Counted from the first letter of the stretch, positions 1-8,949 are shown. The stretch: 64,000 nucleotides of DNA from Pseudomonadota bacterium (GCA_018240425.1 JAFEFU010000071.1:186001-250000); one strand, 5' to 3'. The notes: generated from the sequence alone by a model not told the origin. Made by a program: numbers and translations.

Positions 1-335
1 TAGCGGGCCTTGACCGCCTCGTAGCGCTCGACCCGGTCGCCCGCGCGGTAGAAGGCCAGGCGTTCGGCATACCAGTCCTTGACCAGGCCGGGATCGCACC
101 GCAGGGCCTGCCAGATCTCGACCAGGGGCGCGAAGATGTCCGAGCCGAGGGCACGGGGCGGCGCCAGCACGGCCATCACCCCGGCCGATCCCAGGAACGG
201 CTCGTGATAGGTACCGAACTGCCTCGGAAAGCGGGCGATGATCTCGTGGGCGAACTTCTGCTTGCTGCCCACCCATTTCAGGAGCTGGCTCTTGAACGGC
301 GCCGCCGGGCGCAAGGGCTCGACCCTCTGGTCCAT
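1..335 (-). CDS. DNA adenine methylase (Dam/MTase D12 family), N-terminal part
   Basis: This gene runs off the left edge of the window, so only the first 111 codons are visible. The ATG at 335 follows a purine-rich GGCGAGG. The protein starts with the family's substrate and SAM-binding signature: LLKWVGSKQKF near residues 19-29, then YHEPFLGSAGV near residues 45-55 (the FxGxG-like SAM loop), then GSDIFAPLVEIWQAL, matching the SDxNxxLIxxW block of D12 enzymes. Such enzymes methylate adenine N6 in DNA. The catalytic DPPY motif lies beyond the edge and was not seen. It starts 13 bp after the stop of the methyltransferase-like gene upstream, so the two are probably cotranscribed. No restriction enzyme gene is visible on this side, so it could be an orphan methylase. 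Confidence 0.75.
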   Translation of the reverse strand, partial: MDQRVEPLRPAAPFKSQLLKWVGSKQKFAHEIIARFPRQFGTYHEPFLGSAGVMAVLAPPRALGSDIFAPLVEIWQALRCDPGLVKDWYAERLAFYRAGDRVERYEAVKAR

Positions 336-348
336 CGCCTCGCCGTCC

Positions 349-1047
349 CTACCAGCGCAGCGCGGCAATGGCGTCGTGCTTGACGCCGCGATGGATGATC
401 CGGCTGGCGCCCCAGCTGTCGATGACCTCGCGCCCCTCGGCGCCGCGCCGGCGGCGGACATCCATGAGAAGCCCCTTGCTCACATGGCTGCGGACAAAGT
501 CGACGTAGGTGGCGACCGGATAGTGAAAGCCGCAGGACAAAAGGCTTATCGCCATCTCGACCCTGGGCGCGCGGGCCAGGTCCTGCTTGCCCGGGTTGAT
601 GGTGGTGATCGCCGCATCCGGCACGCCATTGGCAGTCAGGAAGGCGCGGGCGGTGGCGAGGTTGCTGTAGCCCGCGCCCTTCTCGCGGTACATGAAATAG
701 ATCTCGCCGGTTTCCTCGATGTCGATCAGCGCCAGCTTGCAGCCATACCGGCGATGGATCAGCAGGTCGATGAAGGCATAGCCGCACCCGATGTCGGCCA
801 GACTTTTCGGGCGGATCTTCTCGAAGGCCGGCAGGATCGCATCGAAATTGCGCTCGACCTCGCCCATGACGAAACCGGTGATCCGGGTGCGCAGCCGCTC
901 GAACGCCGGCCCTTCCTCGCCCACGTCGGCAAGCCGGGCCTGCATCTCGGTGGTCTCGGGGTAGGTGCGCTGGTGGCAGAGGTTCACGAGGTCGGCCCGG
1001 CTGAACATCGAGACGTCGAGGGCGGGCGGGGGTTTGTCCAGCGGCAC
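349..1047 (-). CDS. Class I SAM-dependent methyltransferase-like protein
   Basis: A 232-residue protein. I placed the start at the GTG at 1047 because AGGAG lies 8 nt upstream; a TTG at 1116 and an ATG at 1008 are the alternatives. The core carries a Rossmann SAM-binding motif I (LADIGCGYAFIDLL) followed by an acidic end of beta 2 (LALIDIEE) and a motif-IV-like stretch (ISLLSCGFHYP). The substrate cannot be told from sequence; small-molecule, sugar or macromolecule methylation all remain possible. It lies 84 bp after bioZ on the same strand and just before the Dam-type gene, so it may be read through from the biotin operon or have its own promoter in that gap. Confidence 0.6.
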   Translation of the reverse strand: MPLDKPPPALDVSMFSRADLVNLCHQRTYPETTEMQARLADVGEEGPAFERLRTRITGFVMGEVERNFDAILPAFEKIRPKSLADIGCGYAFIDLLIHRRYGCKLALIDIEETGEIYFMYREKGAGYSNLATARAFLTANGVPDAAITTINPGKQDLARAPRVEMAISLLSCGFHYPVATYVDFVRSHVSKGLLMDVRRRRGAEGREVIDSWGASRIIHRGVKHDAIAALRW

Positions 1048-1131
1048 GGGCGGAACTCCTGGCTTGGCGGGTGTCGGGCGCTGGCGGACGTTAGCCGCGG
1101 CCCCCGCCCCGGACAAGTCCGATCGCCCGGA

Positions 1132-2118
1132 TCAGGGCGACCAGACGAGCGAGGCCCAGACCGTTCCGGCCCCGAAGGCCGACAGAAGCACCGGCCCTAC
1201 CGGCGGCGCACCCCGCGCATGGGCGAGCGACAGGGACAGGGGAATGGTCGCCGCCGACGAATTGCCGAACTCCGCCAGCGAGCCGATCAGCCGCGCACGC
1301 CCGAGGCCCAGCCGTTCGCCCACGGCCCGCACGATGCGGGCGTTGGCCTGATGGGGCACCCAGGTGGCGATCTCGTCGGCACGCAGGCCCGCCGAACGCA
1401 GCGCCCGCTGGCCCGATCCCACCATGCCCTCGACCGCCGCGGCAAAGACCGCCGGCCCGTCGGGCATGGCCATGCGGGTTTCGGCCGGGTCCATCGCTGG
1501 CGCCCAGGGCCGGCGCGAGCCGCCGGCGGGAACCGAGATCAGACCATAGCCCGCCCCGTCCGACCCGAGGTCGGCCGCCCGCGGCCCCCGTCGCGGGTCG
1601 TCCGAAGGGCGCAGCAGGACCGCGCCGGCCGCGTCGGCGAAGAGCACCCGGCTGGCGGTCTCGGCGGGGTTGATGCGGCGGCTGAGCAGGTTCGCGCCGA
1701 TCACCAGAACCGCCTGTCCGGTCAGCCGGACATGCGCGCCGCCAAGATGCAGCGCGTAGAGAAAGCCCGAGCAGGCGCCGGCCAGATCGACCGCTCCGCA
1801 GCGAAGGCCCAGCTGATGGGCCACAAGCGGCGCCGTCGGCGGCAGCGCGTGGTCGGGCGTCGAGGTGGCCAGAAGCAGCAGGCCCACCTCGCCGGGGCCG
1901 GTGTCCGCCGCCGCCAGCGCCGCCGCGCCCGCCGGCCGGGCCAGATCGCTCAGTGCCTGGTCCGGGGCAGCGTAGCGGCGGGCCTCGATCCCGGTGCGCC
2001 GCGCAATCCAGCCCGCCGGCAGGCCAAGTTCGGTCTCGATCTCGGGGTTCGCGACCCGGCGATCGGGCGCGTAATGGCCCCAGCCCGCCCAGAGGACGCC
2101 CCGTTCAGCCGAAGGCAT
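1132..2118 (-). CDS. bioZ: BioZ, KAS III-like enzyme for pimeloyl-ACP synthesis
   Basis: A 328-residue beta-ketoacyl-ACP synthase III homologue with the full catalytic triad: Cys116 in DLAGACSGF, His256 in WVPHQAN and Asn286 in FGNSSAA. Its place as the last gene of bioB-F-D-A-Z identifies it as BioZ. In Agrobacterium and Brucella, BioZ condenses glutaryl-CoA with malonyl-ACP and so starts the pimelate moiety of biotin without BioC/BioH. The chosen ATG (2118) lies inside the end of bioA, giving a 14-bp overlap with GAGG 8 nt upstream; an ATG at 2142 is less likely. A housekeeping FabH role is the alternative, but operon position argues against it. Confidence 0.85.
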   Translation of the reverse strand: MPSAERGVLWAGWGHYAPDRRVANPEIETELGLPAGWIARRTGIEARRYAAPDQALSDLARPAGAAALAAADTGPGEVGLLLLATSTPDHALPPTAPLVAHQLGLRCGAVDLAGACSGFLYALHLGGAHVRLTGQAVLVIGANLLSRRINPAETASRVLFADAAGAVLLRPSDDPRRGPRAADLGSDGAGYGLISVPAGGSRRPWAPAMDPAETRMAMPDGPAVFAAAVEGMVGSGQRALRSAGLRADEIATWVPHQANARIVRAVGERLGLGRARLIGSLAEFGNSSAATIPLSLSLAHARGAPPVGPVLLSAFGAGTVWASLVWSP

Positions 2119-3373
2119 CGGCGGCCTCGATGATCGCATCATGGCAGCGCGCCAGTTCGTCGCCGGTGCTGCAATAGGGCGGCATCAGATAGACCGTGCT
2201 GCCCAAGGGCCGGATCAGCAGGTCGCGATCCGCGAAGAACCGCAGAAGGTCGGGGCCGAGTGCGGACATGTAGCCCGCGCCCCGCCCCTCGATCTCGCAG
2301 GCGAGGATGGTGCCCTGCCGGCGCACCCCGGAAAGGCCTGCCGCCCCCGACAGCCGCCGTGCGCCTTCGGCCTGCATGTCCCCGACCGCGGCGACCCGCT
2401 CCAGCACCGGCTCGTCCCGCCAGATGTCGAGGTTGGCGGCGGCGGCGGCGCAGGCGATGGGATTGGCGGTGTAGGAACTGGAGTGGAAGAAGGTCCGCGC
2501 CCGGTCCTCGGACCAGTGGGCCTCGTAGACCGGCTCCTTGCAGACCGTGACGGCCAGGGGCAGCGAGCCGCCGGTGATCCCCTTGGACAGGCACAGGATA
2601 TCGGGCACCACGCCGGCCTGTTCGCAGGCCAGGAAGGTGCCGGTCCGCCCCCAGCCGGTCATCACCTCGTCGGCGATCAGCAGAACCCGGTGGCGCGCGC
2701 AGATCGCCGCCATCTCGGCCAGAAGCGCGGGCGGATACATCAGCATCCCACCCGCCCCGAGGACCAGGGGCTCGACCAGGAAGGCCGCCATCCGGCCGGT
2801 CGCGCAATGGCGCTCCAGCGCGTCGAGCGTCGCCTGTTCCTGCCCCGGACGGGGAAAGGGCAGCCGGTGGACGCCGAACATCAGGGGCTCGTAGGGCTGG
2901 CTGAACACGCCGCGCTCGCCCGCCGACATGGTGCCGACCGTGTCGCCGTGATAGCCGTTCTCCATCACCACGACGCCGCTGCGCCCGTCGCCCGCGTGGC
3001 GCCAGAAGCCGAGTGCCATCTTCAGCGCCACCTCGACCGCGGTCGAGCCGCTGTCGCTGAAGAATGCGCGCGTCAGATCGCCCGGCAGGATCTCCAGCAG
3101 CTTTTCGGTAAAGCGCTCGGCCGGCTCATGGGTGTAGCCTGCGAAGATCACCTGATCGAGTCTTTCGGCCTGATCGCGGATTGCCGCGATGATCCGGGGG
3201 TGGCAATGGCCATGCGTGACCACCCACCAGGACGAGATCGCGTCGAAGATCCGCGCCCCGTCGGCGGCGGTCAGCCAGGCGCCCTGTCCGGCCGCGATCC
3301 GGCGCATCTCGGGAAAGATCGCGTGCTGGGTGAAGGGGTGCCAGATGGGCGAGCCGGGCGTCGAACCAGACAT
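2105..3373 (-). CDS. bioA: Adenosylmethionine-8-amino-7-oxononanoate aminotransferase (DAPA synthase)
   Basis: A 422-residue class III PLP aminotransferase. It transfers the SAM amino group to KAPA to give DAPA, the third biotin step. Visible features are the N-terminal IWHPFTQH and SSWWVVTHGHCHP blocks typical of BioA, the phosphate-binding DSGSTAVEVALK, Asp235 in LLIADEVMTGWGR and the PLP-binding Lys264 in LCLSKGITGG. The ATG at 3373 was chosen because GAGG precedes it by 7 nt and it lies 7 bp after the bioD stop; an upstream in-frame start would run deep into bioD. The gene overlaps bioZ downstream, so both are on one transcript. Confidence 0.95.
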   Translation of the reverse strand: MSGSTPGSPIWHPFTQHAIFPEMRRIAAGQGAWLTAADGARIFDAISSWWVVTHGHCHPRIIAAIRDQAERLDQVIFAGYTHEPAERFTEKLLEILPGDLTRAFFSDSGSTAVEVALKMALGFWRHAGDGRSGVVVMENGYHGDTVGTMSAGERGVFSQPYEPLMFGVHRLPFPRPGQEQATLDALERHCATGRMAAFLVEPLVLGAGGMLMYPPALLAEMAAICARHRVLLIADEVMTGWGRTGTFLACEQAGVVPDILCLSKGITGGSLPLAVTVCKEPVYEAHWSEDRARTFFHSSSYTANPIACAAAAANLDIWRDEPVLERVAAVGDMQAEGARRLSGAAGLSGVRRQGTILACEIEGRGAGYMSALGPDLLRFFADRDLLIRPLGSTVYLMPPYCSTGDELARCHDAIIEAADAFG

Positions 3374-3380
3374 GGGGACC

Positions 3381-3992
3381 TCAGGTGAAATCGGCGGGAT
3401 CGAAGGCGCCGGCAAAGGCGGCTTTCAGCGCCTGCGGGGTCAGGCCGGCAAGGCGCGGTAGCCGGCCGAGGCGGCGGACCTTGCCCATCCGGCAGATGGT
3501 GGCCTCCACGTCTGGCACCGCGTCGCCGATGAAGGCGATCCCGTGGACAATCGCGCCCGCCTGCCGCAGCGCGGCCAGGGACAGCAGCGAATGGTTGATC
3601 GTCCCAAGCGCGGTGCGGGCGCACAGGACCACCGGCAGCCCCCAGCCCGCGATCACGTCGAGATAAAGCCTATCGTCGTTCAGCGGCACCATCAGCCCGC
3701 CCGCCCCCTCGATGACCAGCGGCCGCACCGGGGGCGGCGCCAGCCGCGCGGGGTCGATCGCGACCCCTTCGGCGGCAGCCGAGATGTGGGGCGAGGCCGG
3801 CAGCGCCAGCCTGTAGGCCTCGGGCAGGACCGGCCTGCCGGACAGGCGCGCAACGGTCTGGCTGTCGGTCTCCTCCTCCAGCCCCGACTGGACCGGCTTC
3901 CAGTAGGTCGCGCACAGCATTCCGGTCAGGCCGGCGGCAAAGACGGTCTTGCCGATCCCGGTATCGGTGCCCGCCACCACGAAAGCGGTCAT
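3381..3992 (-). CDS. bioD: Dethiobiotin synthetase
   Basis: A 203-residue ATP-dependent enzyme that closes the ureido ring of dethiobiotin using CO2 and DAPA. The P-loop GTDTGIGKT is at residues 8-16 with Lys15, followed by the KPVQSG block and the substrate loop [10 protein letters not shown]. Its ATG overlaps the bioF stop by 4 bp (ATGA), which is typical of translational coupling. It is slightly shorter than E. coli BioD but no motif is missing. Confidence 0.95.
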   Translation of the reverse strand: MTAFVVAGTDTGIGKTVFAAGLTGMLCATYWKPVQSGLEEETDSQTVARLSGRPVLPEAYRLALPASPHISAAAEGVAIDPARLAPPPVRPLVIEGAGGLMVPLNDDRLYLDVIAGWGLPVVLCARTALGTINHSLLSLAALRQAGAIVHGIAFIGDAVPDVEATICRMGKVRRLGRLPRLAGLTPQALKAAFAGAFDPADFT

Positions 3993-5128
3993 CGCAGTCC
4001 CTCCGCGCGCAAGGCCAGGTCAAGTGCTGCGAAGGCCGCAGCCAGTTCGTCGTCGGCCGGGTTCAGGGTCAGCGACAGGCGCAGCCGCTCGGTCCCCTTT
4101 GGCACGGTCGGCGCGCGGATGGCCCGGATGTCGAACCCCTGCGCCTGAAGCCCGCCTGCGATCCGCAGGGCCAGATGATCCTCGCCGACCGGGACCGGCA
4201 GGATCTGGGTGCCGCTTGCCGCCAGCCCGTACCGCGCGGCCAGTTCCCCGGCACGCGCGATCCTGTCCAGAAGCGCGGTGCGCCGGCTTCCGTCATGCGC
4301 CAGATGGGCCAGAACCCCGCGCACCATCGCGGCGTTCAGGGGTGAGGGCGCGGTCGAATAGATGAAGCCGCGCGCGCGGTTGACCATGACCTCGCACAGG
4401 GCCGGCGCCGCGCAGACGAGGGCCCCGCTGACGCCAAGCGCCTTGCCGCAGGTGTGCAGGCTGACCAGCCTTTCTTCGGCGGCCCAGCGGGCTGACAGAC
4501 CCCGGCCCTCCGGCCCCCAGATCCCGGTCGCATGGGCCTCGTCGACGATCAGAAAGGCATCGGTCGCCACTGCCAGTGCGCAAAGGTCGGCCAGCGGAGC
4601 GAGGTCGCCCTCCATGCTGTAAAGGCTCTCGGCGGCGATCCAGACATGGCCGCGCCCGCCTTCGGCCCGCCAGCCCGCGATCAGGTCGGCGGCGGCCTGC
4701 ACGTCGTTATGGGCAAAGGCCCGTGCCGCCGCGCCCGAAAGCCGCATCCCGTCGATGGCGCTGGCATGGATCAGCGCATCATGCACGACGAGGTCGCGGG
4801 TCTGCGGCAGGGCCGAAAAGATCGCGAGGTTGGCAACATAGCCATTGGCCATGTAAAGCGCCGCGCCCGAGCCGAAATGGGCCGCCGCCTCGCGCTCCAG
4901 CGCCGCGAATTCCGCATCGTTGCCGCGCAGGAGCCGCGCCGCCCCCGCCCCCGGCCGCGCGCCGCGCGCCAGCGCCTCCGCCGCGATCCCGCGCAAGAGG
5001 TCCGACCCGGCGATCCCGAGATAGTCGTTCGAGGCGAAATCGACCCCGGCCACCGGCTGAAGCGTCCTCAGCCGGCCGCGCGTGGCCAGACTGTCGAGAA
5101 GCCCGCGATGCTCGGCCAGCAGGCTCAT
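3989..5128 (-). CDS. bioF: 8-amino-7-oxononanoate synthase (KAPA synthase)
   Basis: A 379-residue alpha-oxoamine synthase that condenses pimeloyl-ACP with L-alanine. Seen are the glycine-rich N-terminal block [11 protein letters not shown], the [15 protein letters not shown] loop, the cofactor Asp196 in IVDEAHATG and the PLP Lys229 in [11 protein letters not shown]. The ATG at 5128 forms an ATGA overlap with the bioB stop, fixing the start. Its stop overlaps the bioD ATG in the same way. Confidence 0.95.
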   Translation of the reverse strand: MSLLAEHRGLLDSLATRGRLRTLQPVAGVDFASNDYLGIAGSDLLRGIAAEALARGARPGAGAARLLRGNDAEFAALEREAAAHFGSGAALYMANGYVANLAIFSALPQTRDLVVHDALIHASAIDGMRLSGAAARAFAHNDVQAAADLIAGWRAEGGRGHVWIAAESLYSMEGDLAPLADLCALAVATDAFLIVDEAHATGIWGPEGRGLSARWAAEERLVSLHTCGKALGVSGALVCAAPALCEVMVNRARGFIYSTAPSPLNAAMVRGVLAHLAHDGSRRTALLDRIARAGELAARYGLAASGTQILPVPVGEDHLALRIAGGLQAQGFDIRAIRAPTVPKGTERLRLSLTLNPADDELAAAFAALDLALRAEGLR

Positions 5129-6114
5129 TCCGGCCGGCTGGTCTCGACCGTTTCGGGTTGCAGCCCCAGCCGGGCAAAAAGCTGCATGTCCTTGTCTTCC
5201 TCGGGGTTCGGCGCGGTCAGCAGCGTGTCGCCCATGAACAGCGAATTGGCCCCGGCCAGGAAGCACATGGCCTGCATCTCGTCGCTCATGCCGGTGCGGC
5301 CCGCCGACAGGCGCACATGGCTTTCGGGCATCATGATCCGCGCCAAGGCGATCACCCGGACGAAGTCGAACGGATCGACCGGCCTGGCCTTGGCCAGCGG
5401 CGTCCCCTCCATCGGGATCAGCATGTTGATCGGCACGCTTTCGGGATGCTCGGGCAGGTTTGCCAGCGTCACCAGCATGTCGACCCGGTCCAGTTCGCTT
5501 TCGCCCATCCCGAGGATGCCGCCGGTGCAGACCTTGATTCCGGCGGTGCGGACGTGGTCCAGCGTCTCCAGCCGGTCGGCGAAGGTGCGGGTGGTGATGA
5601 CCTCGGAATAATAGCTTTCGGACGTGTCGACGTTGTGGTTGTAGTAGTCCAGCCCCGCATCCTTCAGCCGCAGCGTCTGGTCGAAGGACAGCATCCCCAG
5701 CGTCATGCAGGTTTCCATGCCCAGGCCGCGCACGCCGCGGATCATCGCCTCGATGGCGGCCATGTCACGGTCCTTGGGGCTGCGCCAGGCCGCGCCCATG
5801 CAATAGCGGGTGGCGCCGGCATCGCGGGCCTTCCGCGCCTCGGCGATCACCCGCTCGACCTCCATCAGCTTGCTGGCCGTCAGCTCGGAGCCGTTCCTGG
5901 CCGACTGGCTGCAATAGCTGCAATCCTCGGGGCAGCCGCCGGTCTTGATCGACAGAAGCCGGCTCAGCTGGATGCGGTTGGCGTCGAAATGCGCGCGATG
6001 GACCTGCTGGGCCTGAAACAGGAGGTCGAAGAACGGCTGGGCATAAAGCGCCTCGGCTTCGGCCCGCGTCCAGTCATGGCGCAGTGTTTTCGCGGCTTTC
6101 ACATCTTTCGGCAT
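5125..6114 (-). CDS. bioB: Biotin synthase
   Basis: A 329-residue radical SAM enzyme that inserts sulfur into dethiobiotin. The radical SAM 4Fe-4S motif is C61-x3-C65-x2-C68. The residues corresponding to the E. coli 2Fe-2S ligands are all present with a constant offset: C105, C136, C196 and R268. First gene of the bioBFDAZ operon. It is preceded by about 100 bp carrying two BioR boxes (6151-6160 and 6192-6201), so biotin-responsive repression by the neighbouring BioR is expected. Confidence 0.97.
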   Translation of the reverse strand: MPKDVKAAKTLRHDWTRAEAEALYAQPFFDLLFQAQQVHRAHFDANRIQLSRLLSIKTGGCPEDCSYCSQSARNGSELTASKLMEVERVIAEARKARDAGATRYCMGAAWRSPKDRDMAAIEAMIRGVRGLGMETCMTLGMLSFDQTLRLKDAGLDYYNHNVDTSESYYSEVITTRTFADRLETLDHVRTAGIKVCTGGILGMGESELDRVDMLVTLANLPEHPESVPINMLIPMEGTPLAKARPVDPFDFVRVIALARIMMPESHVRLSAGRTGMSDEMQAMCFLAGANSLFMGDTLLTAPNPEEDKDMQLFARLGLQPETVETSRPE

Positions 6115-6150
6115 TCTGTCCCTCTTCGCCTGGCGAACAGGGCGCGGGTT

Positions 6151-6160
6151 TTATCGATAA
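6151..6160. promoter_or_regulatory. BioR box 1 (operator of the biotin operon)
   Basis: TTATCGATAA is a perfect 10-bp palindrome and fits the published alphaproteobacterial BioR consensus TTATMKATAA. It lies about 37 bp upstream of the bioB ATG, where a bound repressor would block transcription start. The bioR gene itself is the next gene upstream. Confidence 0.85.
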
Positions 6161-6191
6161 AACAAATCCACGCCCGACGACTGGTCGCATA

Positions 6192-6201
6192 CTATTGATA
6201 A
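6192..6201. promoter_or_regulatory. BioR box 2 (imperfect)
   Basis: Read on the minus strand this is TTATCAATAG, which differs from the BioR consensus at two of ten positions. Its centre is 41 bp from that of box 1, about four helical turns, which would allow cooperative or looped binding. It lies just after the bioR stop codon. Confidence 0.6.
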
Positions 6202-6218
6202 AAGGTCCAGCGCAAAGC

Positions 6219-6839
6219 TCAGGCCAGCCCGGCGCCGCGGCGGATATGGCGGGTCAGGATCGCGCCGGCCTGGTCGCCGTCGCGGGCGGCAAGGGCGGTC
6301 AGGATCGCCTTGTGGTCGCGGTCGTTGTGCGGCAGGGCCGGGCTGCGCGGGCGGGCGGCGGCAAAGCGCCCGGCAAGAAGCTGAAGCCGCGCAATGGTCT
6401 GCATCAGCCGCGGCATCGGGCAGCGGGCGATCAGCGCGGCATGGAAGGCGCGGTTGGCCTCGTCCCAGGCCTCGGGCGTCGTGGCGGCGCTGCAGGCGGC
6501 GTCGGCGTCGTGCAGGTGCTGAAGCTCGGCCGGGCCGATCAGCCCCGCCGCGCAGCGCAGCGCCAGCCCTTCCAGCACCGCGCGCATTTCGGTCGCCTCG
6601 ACCAGCGCCGCGCGATCAAGGGGCGCCACCCTGACGCCCCGGCGCGGCTGCGACAGGACCAGCCCCCCGGCCTCGAGCAGGCGGAACGCCTCGCGCACCG
6701 GGCCCTGGCTTGCCGCGAATTCGGCGGCGATCTCTTCTTGCCGCAGCCGCTCGCCGGCGGGAAGCGCGCCGGACAGGATCCGCTGCGACAGCGCCGTGCA
6801 GATCCGGTCGGCAAGGGTGGGTCCGGTCGGCGGCGGCAT
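6219..6839 (-). CDS. bioR: BioR, GntR-family biotin operon repressor
   Basis: A 206-residue FadR-subfamily GntR regulator. The N-terminal winged helix-turn-helix (about residues 8-75) includes LRQEEIAAEF and the GPVREAFRLLEAGGLV recognition block; the all-helical FCD effector domain follows, with the NRAFHAALI and NDRDHKAIL metal-site-like motifs. Its position immediately upstream of bioB and the BioR boxes between them identify it as BioR, the alphaproteobacterial biotin repressor. The ATG at 6839 is the natural start; an open frame continuing upstream to 7196 is not needed for the domain. Confidence 0.88.
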   Translation of the reverse strand: MPPPTGPTLADRICTALSQRILSGALPAGERLRQEEIAAEFAASQGPVREAFRLLEAGGLVLSQPRRGVRVAPLDRAALVEATEMRAVLEGLALRCAAGLIGPAELQHLHDADAACSAATTPEAWDEANRAFHAALIARCPMPRLMQTIARLQLLAGRFAAARPRSPALPHNDRDHKAILTALAARDGDQAGAILTRHIRRGAGLA

Positions 6840-6916
6840 CCTGGCTCCTGGCGAAGGCCAGAAGGGGATGCGTCGGGACCGCCCGCCTGTCAAGGGCAGG
6901 CGCCGGTCGGGGCCGG

Positions 6917-7105
6917 CTAGTAGCCGGTGCTGCCGCCGCTCGAACTGCCGCCGCCGCCCGACATCGACCCGCCCGAGCCGCCGGACCCCGCCGGCGGCAT
7001 GGTGCAGGCCGCCACCGCAAGGAGCAACAGCGCCGAGGTCGCCAAAGCACCGGCGTGGCGGCCGAGTTGCACAATCGGGAAAGCGAAACGCACGAACCGG
7101 GTCAT
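6917..7105 (-). CDS. Small Gly/Ser-rich lipoprotein
   Basis: A 62-residue protein with a strong GGGAGG ribosome binding site 6 nt before the ATG at 7105. It has a basic N-terminus, a hydrophobic segment and the lipobox LAVAAC, so it should be lipidated and exported. The mature part is only about 27 residues, almost all Gly and Ser with a few Met and Pro and a C-terminal GGSTGY. No domain is recognisable. Such short low-complexity lipoproteins are widespread in Rhodobacterales, but their role is not known to me. Confidence 0.7.
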   Translation of the reverse strand: MTRFVRFAFPIVQLGRHAGALATSALLLLAVAACTMPPAGSGGSGGSMSGGGGSSSGGSTGY

Positions 7106-7208
7106 GGCGACCTCCCTCTGTGGCAGTTCCTGCGGGGCAGGATAGCACGAAGGGCGCGGGGGCGGGGTGCAAGGGTTCGTGAGGGGGGCCACACACCAGC
7201 TACAGTCC

Positions 7209-7536
7209 GGTAGGGTGCGCTTCAGCGCACCGGGGCGAGGTCAGGCAATCCCGGCGACAGGTTGCATGAATGGTGCGCTCAAGCGCACCCTACCGCGGGC
7301 TGTCCGAGGACCGATCAGGTGACGTGCCGGTGGCACGTCACCCGGTCCGATTGGCCCTGACGCGAGGAAGGGCCAAGGGGTCATCCGCCCGCGCCGGACA
7401 ATCGGGCACGGGCGGCGCCTGCCCTGGCGGGTGCGAAGCGCCCGCCGCCCCGAGGGCGGGCGCTGCCCGTGCGCTGGGCGCACGGGCTGAGCAGAGGGAG
7501 GCCGGTCGCACGGTGCGCGGGGCGATGGCCCCGCGC
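7209..7536. repeat. Hairpin-dense intergenic array
   Basis: This gene-free stretch contains at least seven separate perfect hairpins: GGTGCGCT-type palindromes at 7214-7231 and 7272-7289 (their outer flanks also form a 14-bp inverted repeat, 7209-7222 with 7281-7294), 7318-7342 (11-bp stem), 7351-7376 (8-bp stem), 7437-7464 (10-bp stem), 7465-7487 (10-bp stem) and 7515-7536 (9-bp stem). A related GGTGCGCA hairpin reappears at 8950-8970, beyond the IS element. It may be a cluster of repetitive extragenic palindromes or a structured non-coding RNA. Open frames across it look like GC-driven noise. Confidence 0.7.
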
Positions 7537-7549
7537 TCTGCCATGGACG

Positions 7550-7558
7550 ACTGTGGAA
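7550..7558 (+). repeat. Target site duplication, left copy (9 bp)
   Basis: ACTGTGGAA directly precedes the left end of the IS256-family element and is repeated exactly at 8937-8945 directly after its right end. A duplication of 8-9 bp is the rule for this family. Confidence 0.9.
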
Positions 7559-8936
7559 GTTAGCGTCCGAGGACGTGGTGTAATTTCTGCGCCGTCTACG
7601 GTGTAATCCCGGGTGGCCATCGAGGTGTATGGTCGAGGTGGAGTTTCGACGCTTCAACCACGAACCTTACGGAGACCCCGATGACCAAATCCAACATGGA
7701 CCTGTCCGAGCTTCTGGCCAAGCACGATCAGGGCGACTTTTTGCGCGGCATCGCCGAGGCCGTCCTGCAGTTGATCATGGAGACCGATGTCGACGGCTTA
7801 ATCGGCGCGGGCCGGCATGAACGCAGCGGCGACCGCACGACCTGGCGCAACGGGTATCGGGAGCGTGCGCTCGATACCCGTCTGGGCACGCTGAACCTGA
7901 AGGTGCCGAAGCTGCGGCAGGGCAGCTACTTTCCGGGCTTCCTCGAGGCACGCAAGACGTCCGAACAGGCGCTGGTGGCCGTCATCCAGGAGGCATGGAT
8001 CGGCGGCGTGTCGACACGCCGCGTCGACGAGCTGGTGCAGGCGATGGGGCTTTCGGGCATCTCGAAGAGCACGGTGTCGAAGCTGTGCAAGGATATCGAC
8101 GAGCGGGTCGGCGAGTTCCTGAACCGTCCACTGACCGGAGAATGGCCCTATCTCTGGCTGGACGCCACCTATCTGAAGGTGCGTCAGGGCGGGCGCATCG
8201 TGCCGGTCGCGGCGATAATCGCCGTGGCCGCCAACACCGAGGGGCGACGTGAGATCATCGGTCTGGGCATCGGTCCCTCGGAGGCCGAGACCTTCTGGAC
8301 CGAGTTCCTGCGATCCCTGCGCGCCCGTGGCCTCGGCGGGGTCCGGCTGGTGATCAGCGATGCCCATACCGGCCTCAAGGCCGCCATCGCCCGCGTGTTC
8401 GAAGCCACCTGGCAGAGGTGCCGGGTTCACTGGATGCGCAACGCCCTCGCGCATGTCTCGCGCGGCCAGCATACCGTCATCGCCGCCGCGATCCGCCAGG
8501 CCTTCGACCAGCCCGACCGCGCCCATGCCGGCGAAACCTGGCGCAAGGTCGCCGAGCAGCTGCGCCCGCGCTGGCCCAAGCTCGCTGACCTGATGGACGC
8601 CAGCGAGCACGACGTTCTGGCCTACATGGCCTTCCCGCGCCAGCACCGCACCAAGCTGCACTCGACCAACCCGATCGAACGGCTCAACAAGGAAGTAAAG
8701 CGCCGCGCCGACGTCGTGGGAATCTTCCCGAACGAGGCTTCCATCATGCGCCTGATCGGCGCGGTCCTCTTCGAGCAGAACGACGAATGGCAGACCGCAA
8801 GCCGATACATGATGGTCGAAGCCTTCGCACAGATCGACAAGGAGGAGATCGACCCCATTCTCAGCTTAACAACAAAAGCCGCCTGACCATGCCCTCAGGC
8901 CATCCGGGAAATTACACCACCTTGACGGACGTGACC
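7559..8936 (+). mobile_element. Complete IS256-family insertion sequence, 1378 bp
   Basis: The element is bounded by imperfect inverted repeats: the 29 bp starting at 7559 match the reverse complement of the 29 bp ending at 8936 at 22 positions, with identical blocks CGTCCG and GTGGTGTAATTTC. Nine-bp direct repeats flank it. It holds one transposase gene with all DDE residues intact. Size, repeat length and target duplication all fit IS256. The intact gene and exact target duplication suggest a recent, possibly still mobile copy. It landed about 14 bp beyond the last hairpin of the array at 7209-7536. Confidence 0.93.
7681..8886 (+). CDS. IS256-family transposase (Mutator-like)
   Basis: A 401-residue transposase. 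The catalytic triad is D161 (LWLDATYLK), D227 (VISDAHTGL) and E333 (STNPIERLNKEVKRR), with the C-x-x-H type block CRVHWMRN at 247-254 between the last two, all typical of the family. The N-terminal region carries the zinc-independent DNA-binding part with RNGYRERALDTRLG. The start ATG at 7681 has GGAG upstream. The reading frame is intact with no frameshift. Confidence 0.96.
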   Translation: MTKSNMDLSELLAKHDQGDFLRGIAEAVLQLIMETDVDGLIGAGRHERSGDRTTWRNGYRERALDTRLGTLNLKVPKLRQGSYFPGFLEARKTSEQALVAVIQEAWIGGVSTRRVDELVQAMGLSGISKSTVSKLCKDIDERVGEFLNRPLTGEWPYLWLDATYLKVRQGGRIVPVAAIIAVAANTEGRREIIGLGIGPSEAETFWTEFLRSLRARGLGGVRLVISDAHTGLKAAIARVFEATWQRCRVHWMRNALAHVSRGQHTVIAAAIRQAFDQPDRAHAGETWRKVAEQLRPRWPKLADLMDASEHDVLAYMAFPRQHRTKLHSTNPIERLNKEVKRRADVVGIFPNEASIMRLIGAVLFEQNDEWQTASRYMMVEAFAQIDKEEIDPILSLTTKAA

Positions 8937-8945
8937 ACTGTGGAA
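8937..8945 (+). repeat. Target site duplication, right copy (9 bp)
   Basis: ACTGTGGAA, identical to 7550-7558; removing the IS and one copy rejoins the ancestral sequence. Confidence 0.9.
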
Positions 8946-8949
8946 AGCA

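Noticed and set aside
238..2133. A 631-codon plus-strand open frame across bioZ and the methyltransferase genes
   Set aside because: It is antisense to genes with clear catalytic motifs, and its translation is Arg/Pro/Gly-rich without any domain; GC-driven artefact.
7270..7563. A 97-codon open frame in the hairpin array
   Set aside because: Translation is an Ala/Gly/Arg mix created by palindromes; stops just inside the IS, no ribosome site.
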